DNA from: Gari tellinella
Taxonomy: Eukaryota; Mollusca; Bivalvia; Cardiida; Psammobiidae
Assembly (NCBI GenBank): GCA_922989275.2
Contig: OV277862.1
Coordinates: 48,943,786 to 49,007,785, forward strand
Direction: 5' to 3'
Length of the DNA stretch: 64,000 bases
Made by a program: the position numbers and the translations under genes
The notes under the pieces: model-generated
Told to the model about the DNA's origin: nothing
The model's input: the letters and a program-made list of their open reading frames with translations, nothing else
The model's database searches: none
In this document: piece by piece, positions 10,550 to 20,917 of the stretch
Layout: each line of letters opens with the position of its first letter
Position numbering within the stretch: the stretch's first letter is position 1

Positions 10550-13027
10550 TCAAGAATTTGACGCAATTCTGTTCCAGTATTCCAGCACAGATTGTTCAAG
10601 ACGTTTCAGTTCAATTTCTTTTTTGACAGATGCACTAGTATTCGTTAAAGTAACTTCAAGAACCCGGGGCAGGGCGCCGATTGCCACTATGAATATAACG
10701 TGCATTACCTCCGAAATTTCTGAGGATGGTCCGGTGACGTACTTATCAGAAATATCGATAGTAAAACCGATTAAAACAATGATCAACATAATATGAAACA
10801 CGATCTTAAGAACCTGGTGATGCGCAGGTCGATGCCTTTTCACAAGGAAATAAAATAGGTCTTTCGGAATCCCGTACATATTTCTTGCAAGCTTAAACTT
10901 TGGTCCGTTGTGAGTATCGTTAAAAACATTAGCTGCAACTTCGATGGCCGTGGTGTTTATTCGTAAACGCTTTATGCCATGTGGTACCTTGACATTGGAT
11001 ATCACCATGTTGTCGCCATAAAATGTGATATAATTCGGTTGACCTTCCAGGTTTCTTGATATATCAACAGCGTCAGACAACAGCTCCATGTAGCCATCAC
11101 CAAATTCACGAATACGACGGAATATATAGTATATGATTACAACAAAGAAAAACAGATATCCAAAGGCAACTGACGGATACACAATGACAGCAACAAAGCA
11201 AAACACCATTACCTGGGACAAAAAAGAAAATGTTTCTATGAAAATCAAACAAATTATGTATGCAAACATAGTTACTACAGATGAGACGCACGCACTAAGA
11301 AATATGTTAACCAAATGATTTTCAATAAATATTTTTTTAAGTATTGAATTTTGGCAAAACTGCATCAAGTATCTTCTGAATTCAAGCAACGATCGTGTCG
11401 CTCCTCGTAGAGTAACGACAGTACACATACACAAGGGCAACCCATACAGGAATATACAAAGTATAATTTCCAATATGCAGAAAATGACATGTAGAATGAG
11501 AAGGGATAATTTGATAAGTTTGAAAGACGATTTGTTTACAAGGTCAACGGTGCGGTCAACCTGTATAGCTAATACCCATTTCCAGAAATCTTTGGCAAAC
11601 AGCATGTAAATACCAGACTCATAAAGTGTAATAACATTTTGGTATCCTGGTTCTGTAGGTTTGTTGACCATTGCCAGACGTTTGATATCCGTCAAACTCA
11701 AACCAAGAGGTGTCTTGAAACAAAAACGTGTTGGTCGAGTACCGTCTTCGTAAATTTGCTTAGTGCTTCGGGGAAAAACAAGTAATAGTGTGCCAAGTAC
11801 GAAATATAATACCGAAATTCCTACAGGTCCTCCAAATACGGTGGCAAATACATACGCTCTATCTTGTGCGTCTCCTAAAAGAGATAAAAATCCTAAAGGT
11901 GTTCTATGTTTAACTAACAGTTTAACAGTGCTTTTCATCGTACAGTAATAAACAATTAGTTGAAGATATATTCCGACGGGCACTGCAATTACAAAACATA
12001 ATCGACGTAGTCTTGAGATAAATAGTGGCCGTGTCTTGTTTAAGCCACACCAAATGTGAGTAAGAAGGTCAATAAATTTGTATGGAGTGTTTCCATCAAG
12101 GTATAGCCATTCGTCATTAGCATTTTCGGTCTCACTGTTTTCTGGGATTACTTGAATACTCGCGTCTAAAATCAACACGGACTCCACCGGCTCGACTGTT
12201 TCATCATTTGCAATCCACGAAACAATGCGGAAATGCACAATGGGAAAATAAAGAAATATGATGATACCAAATATGTAAGGACCAATCGTACATTCAGGCC
12301 ATTTTTTGATTTGTTTGTCCATACATTTGGCTGTTATGTTATCCAACATATAATTGTATTCGACGACGCAGCAGTTATAATTGATGTAGCTGATTGGATA
12401 CAGGAAGTAAACAGAGGCTTTGTATGATATACTATCATGCAGTCCTGGAGCCTTAGCCAAGTAACAGTAATAGCTGTCCTCATATTTCGGTAGTTGTAAA
12501 TATCCCGACTTAAACAACCCATTAGTTGCGTCACGTATAGCGTTTGCTATTGATTGTGTTGTTTGTGGTGTCCCAAACGTAATGTTACATTTATCTGGAA
12601 CGTTAAACACAACATACGGTGCCATCTTTAATGTTTTTGCACTAAGAAGGTCGAATGACAGAACTGTGTAGTCGATGTTCCAGTAAAGAAAAGGATGTAA
12701 TCCATTTGGTGACCGATATGTCCAAACCCATTTGTTTGGCCGAAAGGTTTCGGGTGTATAATCATACTCATGCGAACCGTTAAATACAATAGTCATGTGT
12801 ATAAGGTCGGGGTGCTTAAGTGCAATACGACTGCGAAAATATGCAATACTGCGGTTTGCTATGGTCATATCACAAAGACTCCCAGGTCTGTACGACTGTT
12901 TAGTGCTGGAACTCGTGTTGCTTACGTCCTGTGTGTCCGACAGAGTGTTGTAAATCTCATATTCATTGGAATACGTTGCCTGTGCCAGGACAAAGATGAG
13001 TGGTATAATTATCAACGATGGCACCAT
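10550..13027 (-). CDS. Multi-pass membrane protein of unknown function, family copy 1 (825 aa)
   Basis: The start is placed at the ATG at 13025-13027. An in-frame ATG 45 nt further out lies beyond a conserved splice acceptor, whereas this one opens a good signal peptide (MVPSLIIIPLIFVLAQA) as in the sister copies. The ectodomain (about residues 20-235) has sequons including NRS, NGS, CNITFG and NIT, and seven cysteines shared with copy 3, among them YNCC. Hydrophobic segments follow near IGPYIFGIIIFLYFP, FVIAVPVGIYLQLIVYY, FGGPVGISVLYFVLG, LILHVIFCILEIILCIF and SQVMVFCFVAVIVYPS. The C-terminal quarter carries FGDGYMELLSDAVDIS and FYGDNMVISNV. The coding region is intronless and has no internal stop. 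The hydrophobic layout suggests a plasma-membrane or secretory-pathway protein; no catalytic motif was recognised and function is unknown. Confidence 0.9.
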   Translation of the reverse strand: MVPSLIIIPLIFVLAQATYSNEYEIYNTLSDTQDVSNTSSSTKQSYRPGSLCDMTIANRSIAYFRSRIALKHPDLIHMTIVFNGSHEYDYTPETFRPNKWVWTYRSPNGLHPFLYWNIDYTVLSFDLLSAKTLKMAPYVVFNVPDKCNITFGTPQTTQSIANAIRDATNGLFKSGYLQLPKYEDSYYCYLAKAPGLHDSISYKASVYFLYPISYINYNCCVVEYNYMLDNITAKCMDKQIKKWPECTIGPYIFGIIIFLYFPIVHFRIVSWIANDETVEPVESVLILDASIQVIPENSETENANDEWLYLDGNTPYKFIDLLTHIWCGLNKTRPLFISRLRRLCFVIAVPVGIYLQLIVYYCTMKSTVKLLVKHRTPLGFLSLLGDAQDRAYVFATVFGGPVGISVLYFVLGTLLLVFPRSTKQIYEDGTRPTRFCFKTPLGLSLTDIKRLAMVNKPTEPGYQNVITLYESGIYMLFAKDFWKWVLAIQVDRTVDLVNKSSFKLIKLSLLILHVIFCILEIILCIFLYGLPLCMCTVVTLRGATRSLLEFRRYLMQFCQNSILKKIFIENHLVNIFLSACVSSVVTMFAYIICLIFIETFSFLSQVMVFCFVAVIVYPSVAFGYLFFFVVIIYYIFRRIREFGDGYMELLSDAVDISRNLEGQPNYITFYGDNMVISNVKVPHGIKRLRINTTAIEVAANVFNDTHNGPKFKLARNMYGIPKDLFYFLVKRHRPAHHQVLKIVFHIMLIIVLIGFTIDISDKYVTGPSSEISEVMHVIFIVAIGALPRVLEVTLTNTSASVKKEIELKRLEQSVLEYWNRIASNS

Positions 13028-13050
13028 CCTTAAATTGCTGAAATAGCGAG
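13028..13050 (-). promoter_or_regulatory. Conserved splice acceptor just 5' of the gene 1 ATG
   Basis: Minus strand reads CTATTTCAG, then CAATTTAAGG, then ATG. The last intron base would be 13038. Genes 2 and 3 have TTTCAG followed by CAACGGAAGA or CAACGGAAGG and ATG at the same spacing, implying a spliced non-coding 5' exon upstream that I could not locate. Confidence 0.7.
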
Positions 13051-13118
13051 TATATGATGTTAGAAATATCAAACATATGTTTAGCGACCACTCTTTATAT
13101 AGGCATGCTGTATACTAC

Positions 13119-13332
13119 TTAACCCTTAGCCTGCCAGTCACGACTATAGCTCCATATGCAAACAGCTTGGATCCGGATGAGACGCCGAGTAACTCGGCGT
13201 CTCATCCGGATCCAAGCTGTTTGACACTCGGACAACATTTTCAGCAATTTTGAGCAACTTTGAAGCACTTTGAAACTTAAAGCAGACGAGAAATATAGCA
13301 GACGACAATTTATTTGGCGGGCTAAGGGTTAA
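13119..13332. mobile_element. Family A TTAA MITE, full length, 80 bp 5' of the gene 1 coding exon
   Basis: TTAA at 13119-13122 and 13329-13332. Core 1 has a distinct paired variant: GGATCCGGATGAGACGCCG with an AGTAACT centre and exact complement. The long arm has GACACTCGG and GCAGACGACAATTTATTTGG. It would lie in the last 5' UTR intron if the acceptor at 13038 is used. Confidence 0.85.
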
Positions 13333-13734
13333 AGCAGAACAAAACGAATTAAAGTAAAACAGAGAACCCATTGCGAGAGTTATGTCATAGTTGTATAGAA
13401 GTTAATATCTATGGTACCATTCTCCTATCTAGTGTTTACCATACTTTATTGATATACTTTGGTTAACTATGTATTAGTTTCATTGAAGCTAACTTTAAAT
13501 TTTACAAGATACTTTATTTATAGGTCGGGTGTTCACAAACATTTCTAACATTAGTTTGAAGCTATTTACCGATTAAAACAAATATTTCTTTATAATGCAT
13601 TTAACTAACAAACAACCTGTAAAATAAATTATATGTTCATGTAAAAAGTAGTAAGTGCTTGAGATCATCAAAAACTAGATCTAGATACTATTTACATTAC
13701 GGCAATCAAGCTGTACAGCGAGTGTATAAAGTCA
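13333..13734. other. No gene or element recognised
   Basis: AT-rich; no coding or repeat signal I can support. Confidence 0.45.
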
Positions 13735-13816
13735 AAACATCTTGCTTTATTTGCAACCTGCTATTAGTGGTAGCCTGTTTTCAAACCTACAAGCAGGTTA
13801 TTGGGTAACGAGTTAC
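13735..13816. mobile_element. Family B fragment (one arm)
   Basis: CTTGCTTTATTTGCAACCTG, TAGCCTGTTTTCAAACCTAC and AGGTTATTGGGTAACGAGTTA match the right arm of family B; the left arm is missing. Confidence 0.45.
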
Positions 13817-13926
13817 ATAACATGAAAACGAAACGCAAGACTCATACATAAAACAGAAAAATGCATTTTCTTGCTATTGGTGTATATTAACTCTTAATGG
13901 AAACAGTAAATACCAAGATCAGACAG

Positions 13927-14176
13927 TACAGTGGAGAATCTGTTATTCTTTCCCGTTTAAACGCAAACGTACGCAAACGCAAAACACTAAAACGTAGAAA
14001 AATACAACTTTTTGACAATTCTGATAATTCATCTTTATCTTGGTGGCAAACAGTTTGGAGCCTGATCAGACGCCGGGTTACCCGGCGTCTGATCTGGCTC
14101 CAAACTGTTTGCAGTGAAAATAATAGTTTTAGGGTAAACGCGTTTATTGGGAAAGAATAACGTTTTCTCCACTGTA
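13927..14176. mobile_element. Family G MITE, full length
   Basis: TA flanks; ends CAGTGGAGAATCTGTTATTC and GAATAACG...TCTCCACTG. GTTTAAACGCAAACGTACG lies in one arm and AAACGCGTTTATTGGGAAAG in the other. Core 1 with GCCGGGTTACCCGGC centre at about 14047-14112. An open frame runs through the palindrome but is an artefact. Confidence 0.85.
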
Positions 14177-14492
14177 TCTGATCAGGCGCTGCACTGTTGT
14201 TTTATGGAATTTGTCTGACATGAGTCTGCACACTTTCCTGTTGGCCGAATTTTCAGGTGAAGATGGGTTTACTGCAAAACAATCAAGAATTGATATTGCT
14301 GCAGATGAAAATCATAACTGAAATGAAATTTAAATCTAATTGCTGACGACACTTTTTAGCATATAGCGATAGTATATGGATGTGAAGGCGTAAATAACTG
14401 ATTAGGAATTAAGATAAAAAAAGTAATTATTTTACTCTCAGATTAACTTGTGGCTAATATCCTATTTTAAGCTCACTTTCTGATACATTAGC
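14177..14492. other. No gene or element recognised
   Basis: A short trace CTGATCAGGCGCTGCACTG follows the G element; otherwise unassigned. Confidence 0.4.
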
Positions 14493-14641
14493 CTTTTCTC
14501 TGCCAAATCGACAACACTTTTATTTGCAAACGCGGCGTCTGATCAAGCACCAAACTGTTTGATACTCATATCTACAAGCGTTAAAGCATGCGGGAAATAT
14601 AAGACAGACACTAATGGTAGCGACTGTGTTAGAAGGGTTAT
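14493..14641. mobile_element. Family A fragment, degenerate
   Basis: TTTGCAAACGCGGCGTCTGA and TCAAGCACCAAACTGTTTGA keep one half of core 1; ...ATAAGACAGACACTAATGG and AGAAGGGTTA keep a worn long arm. Confidence 0.5.
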
Positions 14642-14828
14642 TATGTCATAACAGTAGTGAAGAGGGCTAACAGACTGACGTTTTGATGCACTGTTTAATT
14701 ATTTCATATCATATACTTATGTTTGAGTGTTGTTCTGATAGTCGGTCATAACCGATAATCATTTTATTGTCAAGTTTCGATAAGGCTCCAATGTCGATTT
14801 CGTAAAAACCGAATAAGCAGTGAATTGC

Positions 14829-15074
14829 TTAACTCTTTGAACCCTAATCACGCATATATGCGTCATTTGCAAACAGTGTACATGTGAGGAGTACACGTGT
14901 CCTATGCAAACAGTGTATACCCTGATCAGATGGCTCCTTTAGGAGCCCTCTGATCAGGGTCTACACTGTTTGTCATTTCGACATATAAAAATCAACCCTA
15001 AAAGGTCAAAAATGGACTAGACTAAAATGATAACTAGAATTGTCCATTTGAGGTTTCAGGGAGGAAAGGGTTAA
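14829..15074. mobile_element. Family H TTAA MITE, best-preserved copy
   Basis: TTAA at both ends (TTAACTCTTTGAACCCTAAT and GGAAAGGGTTAA). The palindrome GTGTATACCCTGATCAGATG / CCTCTGATCAGGGTCTACAC has GGCTCCTTTAGGAGCC at its centre. The flank TTTGCAAACAGTGTACATG, GAGTACACGTGTCCTATGC is the reverse complement of the unit of the 81-bp satellite at 61467. Confidence 0.8.
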
Positions 15075-15120
15075 AGTAAGATGGATGTATTTTCATTCTA
15101 CTTCAGGCTATCCGCCGTCT

Positions 15121-15523
15121 TTAACTCATTGATCTATACCTTAGTGACGAAACTGCTCATCATTTACGAACAGAGTATGTGTGCAAGATACACGCGTCCT
15201 AAGTAAAACAGTGTAGACCCGAATCAAAGGGCTCCGATCAGGTTCTGCACGGTTTGTCATTTTGTAATTTAGTCGAAATTCCATATCTCGAACTAGTTAA
15301 ACTCGAACTATCCGATAGTTTGACATATGAACTGCATTATTTCATGTTCGGTTAAGTCGACATACCCATATTTCATAGTTAAAACGTGGCATAGCCACGT
15401 TTTAACTTTGAAATACGGGTATGTTCGACAAAACCGACTTCGAGATATTAGAGTTCGACTGTATATTGTGAAAATCAACCTTACGGGTTTGTGCTTTTAA
15501 GGTTTCAGTGGTGAATAAGTTAA
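15121..15523. mobile_element. Family H TTAA MITE interrupted by a family E element
   Basis: Left TTAACTCATTGATC, core GTGTAGACCCGAATCA...CGATCAGGTTCTGCAC; resumes after the insertion with AAAATCAACCTTACGG and ends GTGGTGAATAAGTTAA. Confidence 0.65.
15270..15463. mobile_element. Family E MITE nested in family H
   Basis: Ends TAGTCGAAATTCC...ATCTCGA and GAGTTCGACTGTA. The central palindrome ATAGTTAAAACGTGGC / GCCACGTTTTAACT is perfect. TA target and CAGTCGAAC-type ends suggest a pogo/Tigger-like MITE. The intact sister is at 57655-57852. Confidence 0.75.
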
Positions 15524-15708
15524 TATAGAATATGAGACTTCAAATATAAGGTATCATAGTTTTCTCATTTAAGAGTGCACTGTAGGAAATATTAATCAAT
15601 CGGCCATAACGTGCATATATTCTGTTGATACTCATGTTCCACTATCGTTAGTTATTAATATCAGGTTCGATTCCCACACTTGTATGTATGTCTTCCATGA
15701 TGTCCATT

Positions 15709-15945
15709 AAGCGAATACTCCTTAGACACTTTTTAACACATCTAAATTTTTCCTCCACTGAAGAAAGTAGATCCACTCTATAAAATCATCAATATGTACC
15801 ATTACAGATATTTCCCGTATCATAGAATATTGTAAGTTAAATCATGCTGAAAGTTAAGCAGTATGCGCTCTTTATTACCATTCTGCCTTACTTTCAACTT
15901 GCTTCTAGAAACAGAGGTAATCTATACTGAAAGTAACGGATTAAA
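15709..15945. mobile_element. Family B MITE, degenerate
   Basis: TCCTCCACTGAAGAAAGTAG, TATTTCCCGTATCATAGAA, then a worn core-2 hairpin (CTGAAAGTTAAGCAGTATG / CATTCTGCCTTACTTTCAAC). TTAA ends are lost. Confidence 0.55.
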
Positions 15946-16167
15946 AATAAAAGTACTCTATACCTTTCCATATAAGTATTCTCGACACTAAACCGACGGA
16001 TCTTATAGCTTTAAAATCTCACAACTATGATGATACATTCGTAAACAAGCTAACATTTTATAACGTTGGGCATTAACTTCCATAGTCCATATGAAACGCC
16101 TGTTTTTTGTGTGTGTTTTTGTTTTAAAATAAAATACCTATTTTGCCAAATTTGGTTGCGTGCTTTA

Positions 16168-16365
16168 TCCTTTTCACCGCCTGTTCATCGTTTTCTTTAG
16201 TAAAATTAACTGTGTATTTACATCAAAGTAAGATGTTAGGCAGTGTGACTTCAGTTATGTCAAAACGAGTGCCAAACAGTTTTGAGCCTGATCAGACGCC
16301 GCGTCACGTGGCGTCTGATCTGGATAAAAAATGTTTGCAATTTCTACTTTAGTCGCCTATGGCGG
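16168..16365. mobile_element. Family A MITE, degenerate ends
   Basis: CCTTTTCACCGCC at left, AACGAGTGCCAAACAG, core TTTTGAGCCTGATCAGACGC with GCCGCGTCACGTGGC centre (one uncompensated change), and a right arm TTTGCAATTTCTACTTTAG. Confidence 0.55.
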
Positions 16366-16569
16366 TAAATGGACAACGAAACTTGTTTTGTAAGGCAGGT
16401 TTTGATTAAAAGTAGGTCAATAACAAAGCTAACGCCTTAAGGAAGAAACTTAATAGCCTGACTTATTATAAGTGGTTTACGAAACTAAACTAAAACTGAA
16501 ACGAAATACTATAAAATACTTAATATAACATATTTTATTAACTTTTTGGCGTTTTATTCAAATATGACA

Positions 16570-16632
16570 CACGTTTTGGAACCTGATTAGAAACATAATT
16601 ACTCGGAGTCTGATTTTGGCTCTAAACTGTCT
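16570..16632. mobile_element. Isolated, decayed core-1 hairpin
   Basis: TTTTGGAACCTGATTAGAAA and CGGAGTCTGATTTTGGCTCT are the two halves of a core-1-type palindrome with many mismatches; the flanks are not preserved. Confidence 0.45.
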
Positions 16633-16744
16633 GTATTATAACATATTGGTTGGCAAACAATTCTAATGTTTAAAAACCAATCTACAGACCATACAAGAGT
16701 TCTTAGCTTTATCCTTTCTGAATTAAACCACCAACCTCTAGTTA

Positions 16745-16963
16745 CTTATGCAAACTGTGAAAACTCATATCAGAGAACTTTTTAAATAATAATAATAATA
16801 ATAATAATAATAATTCTTTATTCAATCAGTAACTTGATCAGGGTATGCACTGTATGTCATTTTGCAACATATTTTTAAATCAATCTTAAATATTTATAAA
16901 TGGACAATACTTAATTTGGAAACTAAAATTTTCCATTTGAAGTTTCCGTGGTCAAGGAGTTAA
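16745..16963. mobile_element. Family H MITE broken by an AAT-rich insertion
   Basis: TATGCAAACTGTGAAAAC...TATCAGAGAACTTTTT, an AAT microsatellite plus TCTTTATTCAATC (16785-16830), then TGATCAGGGTATGCAC and the H right arm ending GTCAAGGAGTTAA. The AAT/TTTATT junction looks like a retroposon tail in reverse orientation. Confidence 0.5.
16785..16814. repeat. (AAT)n microsatellite
   Basis: About ten AAT triplets followed by TCTTTATT; possibly the 3' tail of a retroposon inserted in the H element. Confidence 0.85.
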
Positions 16964-17030
16964 GCAGTAAATGATTCATTTTCTTGAAAGAGTCATCAAA
17001 GAATACCAATGTGGTCTGCAACAAACTAGT

Positions 17031-17285
17031 CAGGGCTGCCATAAGTTGTCATGAAAAATCCTAAGATTTCGAAATTTGCATTTTTCAATTGCGAATTTAC
17101 GAATCGTACCTTTACCCCATAGCCTGTTTCTAGTTTTGTTGACACGTGCCTACTTAAAGCAGGCTGGAAGTAAAGCAGAATGCGCCTTATGGCGCATTCT
17201 GCTTTACTTTCAGCCTGCTTTAAGCTATCATGTTCTAGAAAAAAATCCGAAGATTTAAGAAAAATCCGGAGAAATGGCAGCCCTG
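17031..17285. mobile_element. Family C MITE with 6-bp target duplication ACTAGT
   Basis: Ends CAGGGCTGCCATAAGTTG and AAATGGCAGCCCTG. ACTAGT at 17025-17030 and 17286-17291. Subterminal AAAAATCC(T)AAGATTT motifs on both sides. Core-2 palindrome GGCTGGAAGTAAAGCAG with a GCGCCTTATGGCGC centre. Confidence 0.85.
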
Positions 17286-17365
17286 ACTAGTACATGTAGC
17301 ATCATATTAGACCTTTCCAATAAAATTATTTTTTGATCAGTTCTAAGACACATGAAGAATATATA

Positions 17366-17564
17366 TACAGTAAAACCTTTCTATTAAGACCACTGAAGCG
17401 AAAGGCTAATTGATTGTATAAAAGACAGATACCAGCTTAAAGCACAGTGACAGTGCAACAGAAGGCTCCTAAAGGAGCTTTTTGTTTTACTGTCTTCTTG
17501 CTTTAAGTAGTCACCTGTCGTAATTAACACACTTCGGTAGTCTAAATAGAGGTGTTTTACTGTA
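17366..17564. mobile_element. Family D MITE
   Basis: TACAGTAAAACCTTTCTATT and ATAGAGGTGTTTTACTGTA; internal GCTTAAAGCACAGTGACAG and complement with GGCTCCTAAAGGAGC centre. Confidence 0.8.
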
Positions 17565-17830
17565 TATACATTGAGACTGGTTTACCAAGAACATTCTCTT
17601 GAAATACAGTCAAACTTGTATTAAGTGATCCTTAACATGATGTGATAAAATTGCTTTTTCTAATAGTTTGACCTCTATTGGCCTTTGTCAAAGAAAACCA
17701 TCTCCAAATACACGCATCACACTTTTCGGATATTATATTTTTATGCAGTAAAAACAGACAAAACGTGACAATCGATGGATGTGCGTTTTTGAAAGATTTC
17801 ATTTTGAATTAAGATATCTTCTCTTGAACT

Positions 17831-18052
17831 GACCACTTTATTGTCTTACAGGGGGTACAATGTTTTCTTACAAACAGTTTAGAGCCTGATCACCAAATTC
17901 AATATTTCTTAAGGAGCCTTCTAATCAGGGTCTACACTGGTTGTACTTTTGCAATATACAGTTATAATCAACCCTAGATATCTAAAACTGGACTTGTATT
18001 TATTGGAATCTGGAGTTTCCCCCTATAAAGAATCAGGAATGAATGACTTAAT
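17831..18052. mobile_element. Family H MITE, degenerate
   Basis: TTACAAACAGTTTAGAGCC...TCTAATCAGGGTCTACAC, then CAATATACAGTTATAATCAA and TGGACTTGTATT, as in the H right arm. Ends worn. Confidence 0.5.
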
Positions 18053-18378
18053 CGCAAAGAATGGACTGAATTGTTCCTGTGGCATTCTACGTAATTGTCG
18101 TCTACAAGCTATCGGTTTATTTTAGAAACAATTGAGTTGCCTCAGCTCCTGAATGTGGTTACATATTTCCCTTTTGGTTTCGGTGTATAGTTCTTGACAT
18201 CAGTCGTTTGTTTTCTTTCCGGTCAGAAGAAACCATACAAACCAGTCGCTTAACCCTACCAGATTTACGTCCGTGTGTATTGTTCGATGAAACCTCAAAC
18301 ATCCATGATGACAAATCTAATACAATAGGGGATAATCACGTTCTGCTTTCCCCAAAAACACGTATCTGCTCAAATAAT

Positions 18379-18587
18379 TACAGTAAAACCCTCTTTAACG
18401 ATCATTAAAAAGAAGGCTAAAAGACTGCATAAAGGAAAAATGACAGTTTTAAAGCCAGGTGAACGTAAAACAGAAAGCTCCTAAAGGAGCTTTCTGTTTT
18501 ACGTGCACCTTGCTTTAAGCAACCACATGCCTTAAACACATAATAATTAGCATAGTTAAGTGGCCGTTATAGAGAGGCTTTACTGTA
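18379..18587. mobile_element. Family D MITE
   Basis: TACAGTAAAACCCTCTTTAAC and TAGAGAGGCTTTACTGTA; palindrome GGTGAACGTAAAACAGAAAG with GCTCCTAAAGGAGC centre. Confidence 0.8.
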
Positions 18588-19193
18588 TGTTTATTGCAAA
18601 TGTTTTGTGTGGTTTCAGGTACTGTATCGGAGCCCATCGGAGGTCTCCGTCCTTGGCAATTTACACACAAACGATCCTTCCGTGGCAATTTACACACAAA
18701 CAACATGTATGCGCACAACGTCGAAGGCAGTTCGCCAATTGTAACGATAAAATACAAAATGGCGACCAAGTGAGTACCGATGAACAGTACTGAGTTAATT
18801 TCTCAATAAACCAACTTTTTCCGATACTTAATGTATAAAACAAAGCAGCTTACAATATCAGTCTTAAATCTTATTTTTGAATGCAGTAAAATTGATGCAT
18901 TTAAGTTGATTAGTGTACATTAGCGTGTGTGATCCCGATTCGTATATAATTCGTTCGTACCCGTGAAAAGTACATAAACATCGGACGAAATAAATTATTA
19001 TTGGAGAGTATTCAAAAATGTTAGGGGCGTGCTCGATTATCAGTTCCAGAACGACAATTGTTGAAAGATGGTGACGTCATGGCAGTGAAGGGTTTGAATC
19101 CCTTCCCAATAAAGCCTCACCTGCTGCGATAGCATCTGCATCCCAGTTGTCGTCTGCAGTAGGTAAAAAAATAAATGTAATGGCTATTCATGC
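18588..19193. other. No gene established
   Basis: GGCAATTTACACACAAAC occurs twice near 18655 and 18684. ATGGCGACCAA followed by GTGAGTACC at about 18759 has the look of a start codon and splice donor, but nothing downstream supports a gene. Confidence 0.3.
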
Positions 19194-19432
19194 TTAACTC
19201 ATAACCCCGTAGCCTGAATCTAGTTTTGAAAATAGGTGACTACTTAAAGCAGGCTGAAAGTAAAGCAGAATGTGCCTTATGGCGCATTCTGCTTTACTTT
19301 CAGCCTGCTTTAAGTTACCACCTGCTAGAATAAACAAAATATTCCTTATGATACATATTAATGACTGTATAAATTGGAACTATTTTCTTCAATGGGGACA
19401 TAAACTGAATGTGCTAAAAGGCGCGTCTAATA
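19194..19432. mobile_element. Family B MITE, right end cut by the mariner-like element
   Basis: TTAACTCATAACCCCGTAGC at left; core 2 with TGTGCCTTATGGCGCA (one unpaired change); then GGAACTATTTTCTTCAATGG and AAGGCGCGTCTAATA, where the next element starts at a TA. Confidence 0.7.
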
Positions 19433-20375
19433 CGAGGGGTGTTCAAATAGTTTTGATACTGGATCAATAACTTCAATGTAATTAGTGCAAAATGCATGTG
19501 TGATATATCATTTTAAAGGAAATTATTCGCCTACACAATGGTATCATGCACGATAAGATCACATAACCCGATGAGTCACAACATGAACCTAAATGACCCC
19601 TACTCGAGGACACTGGACCATAGCACTTTTCATAGATTACTTTTTGACGTAATAACTTCTTTAATAGTACAATTTCCTGATTTCTTTTGGAAATATATCA
19701 GTTTGTGTCTAATTTTTATTGTAAATAAAATTTTATTTCTATTGAAAGGGTTAAACTTTCTAAAATCTCATTTTTTTCAAAATCAACATTTCTTATTTTG
19801 CTAATGGCGAAAGTGGACATGCTTTTTCAAACGCTATGAAAATGTTCTTGAACAGTATATCTACAATTTGATTTGAAAACATGAAACCGTTTTTCAATGG
19901 CTTCAATTATAGCCTGGTTTAATAATAAAAAAAGAGTTTGTAGTTTCCCTAACTACTTTTATACATACCAGGAGATTAATTTTTTATTATGTTTTCAGTA
20001 CGTGTTTAAAATTAGCTCTATTTTGGATATTTTATGTAATAATAATATTTAAAACTTCGAAGTGTTTGCATAAATGTCTTATTGTATTTGGCAGAAAATT
20101 TCATAAACTTATATAAAACAATAAAGCCGTAATAATAATTATAGTATCAAATTGTGTTTAGAAAGTTAACTCAAATATACACAAACAGGTCCAGTGTCCT
20201 CGAGGAGGGGTCATTAAGGTTCATATTGGAGCTGGTCGAATAATGCGATCTTATCGTGCATGATATCACCGTGTCGGCAAAGAATGGATCTTTAAAATGA
20301 TATATAACACATGCATTTTGCACTTGAAATAATGCAGTTATTAACCCAGTATCAAAACTTTTTAAACTACCCTCG
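19433..20375. mobile_element. 943-bp mariner-like non-autonomous element with about 185-bp terminal inverted repeats
   Basis: TA at 19431-19432 and 20376-20377. Left end CGAGGGGTGTTCAAATAGTT, right end complement CGAGGGTAGTTTAAAAAGTT. The arms remain alignable to GAGGACACTGGACC at about 19620 and its complement near 20190. CGAGGG-GTTCAAAAAGT ends resemble mariner. The 570-bp interior holds only short frames and no DDD/E transposase was recognised. Confidence 0.8.
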
Positions 20376-20823
20376 TAATAATACGTTTTGAATCCTGATC
20401 AGACGCCGCATTAATGATTCTTGAAAATGGAGTTGAATCGGCTGTTTCGGCGAAAGAAGACCCACCATTGGACCATGGGTTCACAAAGATATACGAACAA
20501 GGATGATATTAATTACATGTATATTCGAAAACAATATTTACAATGAGTGTACATATATGTCAATGAACGGATTGGCTATGATGTTTGTTATGAAATAAGT
20601 CATACAGGCATTGATATCTATAGTTATTAATTAACAAAATTATAGGTCCTAATATATTAATCATAACAAGCAAGTAACGAGAAGAACAGATTTTAGCCTA
20701 TTAGGAAACGTGTTTTTTCTGGCAAAAGCCAAATAGAACTTTATTTAGTAAAACCAATTTAATAGATATATCCTAAAGTGGCACTATCCGGCTTCCGTAA
20801 TTAGATAAGTTTAAAAGTATGTT
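20376..20823. other. Unassigned
   Basis: Begins with a family A scrap (TTTTGAATCCTGATCAGACG at 20387); the rest is unrecognised. Confidence 0.4.
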
Positions 20824-20917
20824 TGATTCCTTGCCATTACTTCATCAAAATTTTCGATCACTGATCGTTCATGATTTCTCAGCTCAATTTCCTTCTTGAA
20901 AGATGCTCTAGTATTTA

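Noticed and set aside
13028..13072. Fifteen-residue N-terminal extension of gene 1 (and 17 residues for gene 2)
   Set aside because: It crosses a splice acceptor conserved in all three genes, is not conserved between copies, and would bury the signal peptide.
18755..18790. Possible first exon: ATGGCGACCAA followed by GTGAGT
   Set aside because: No conserved coding downstream and no matching acceptor or partner exon found in the window.
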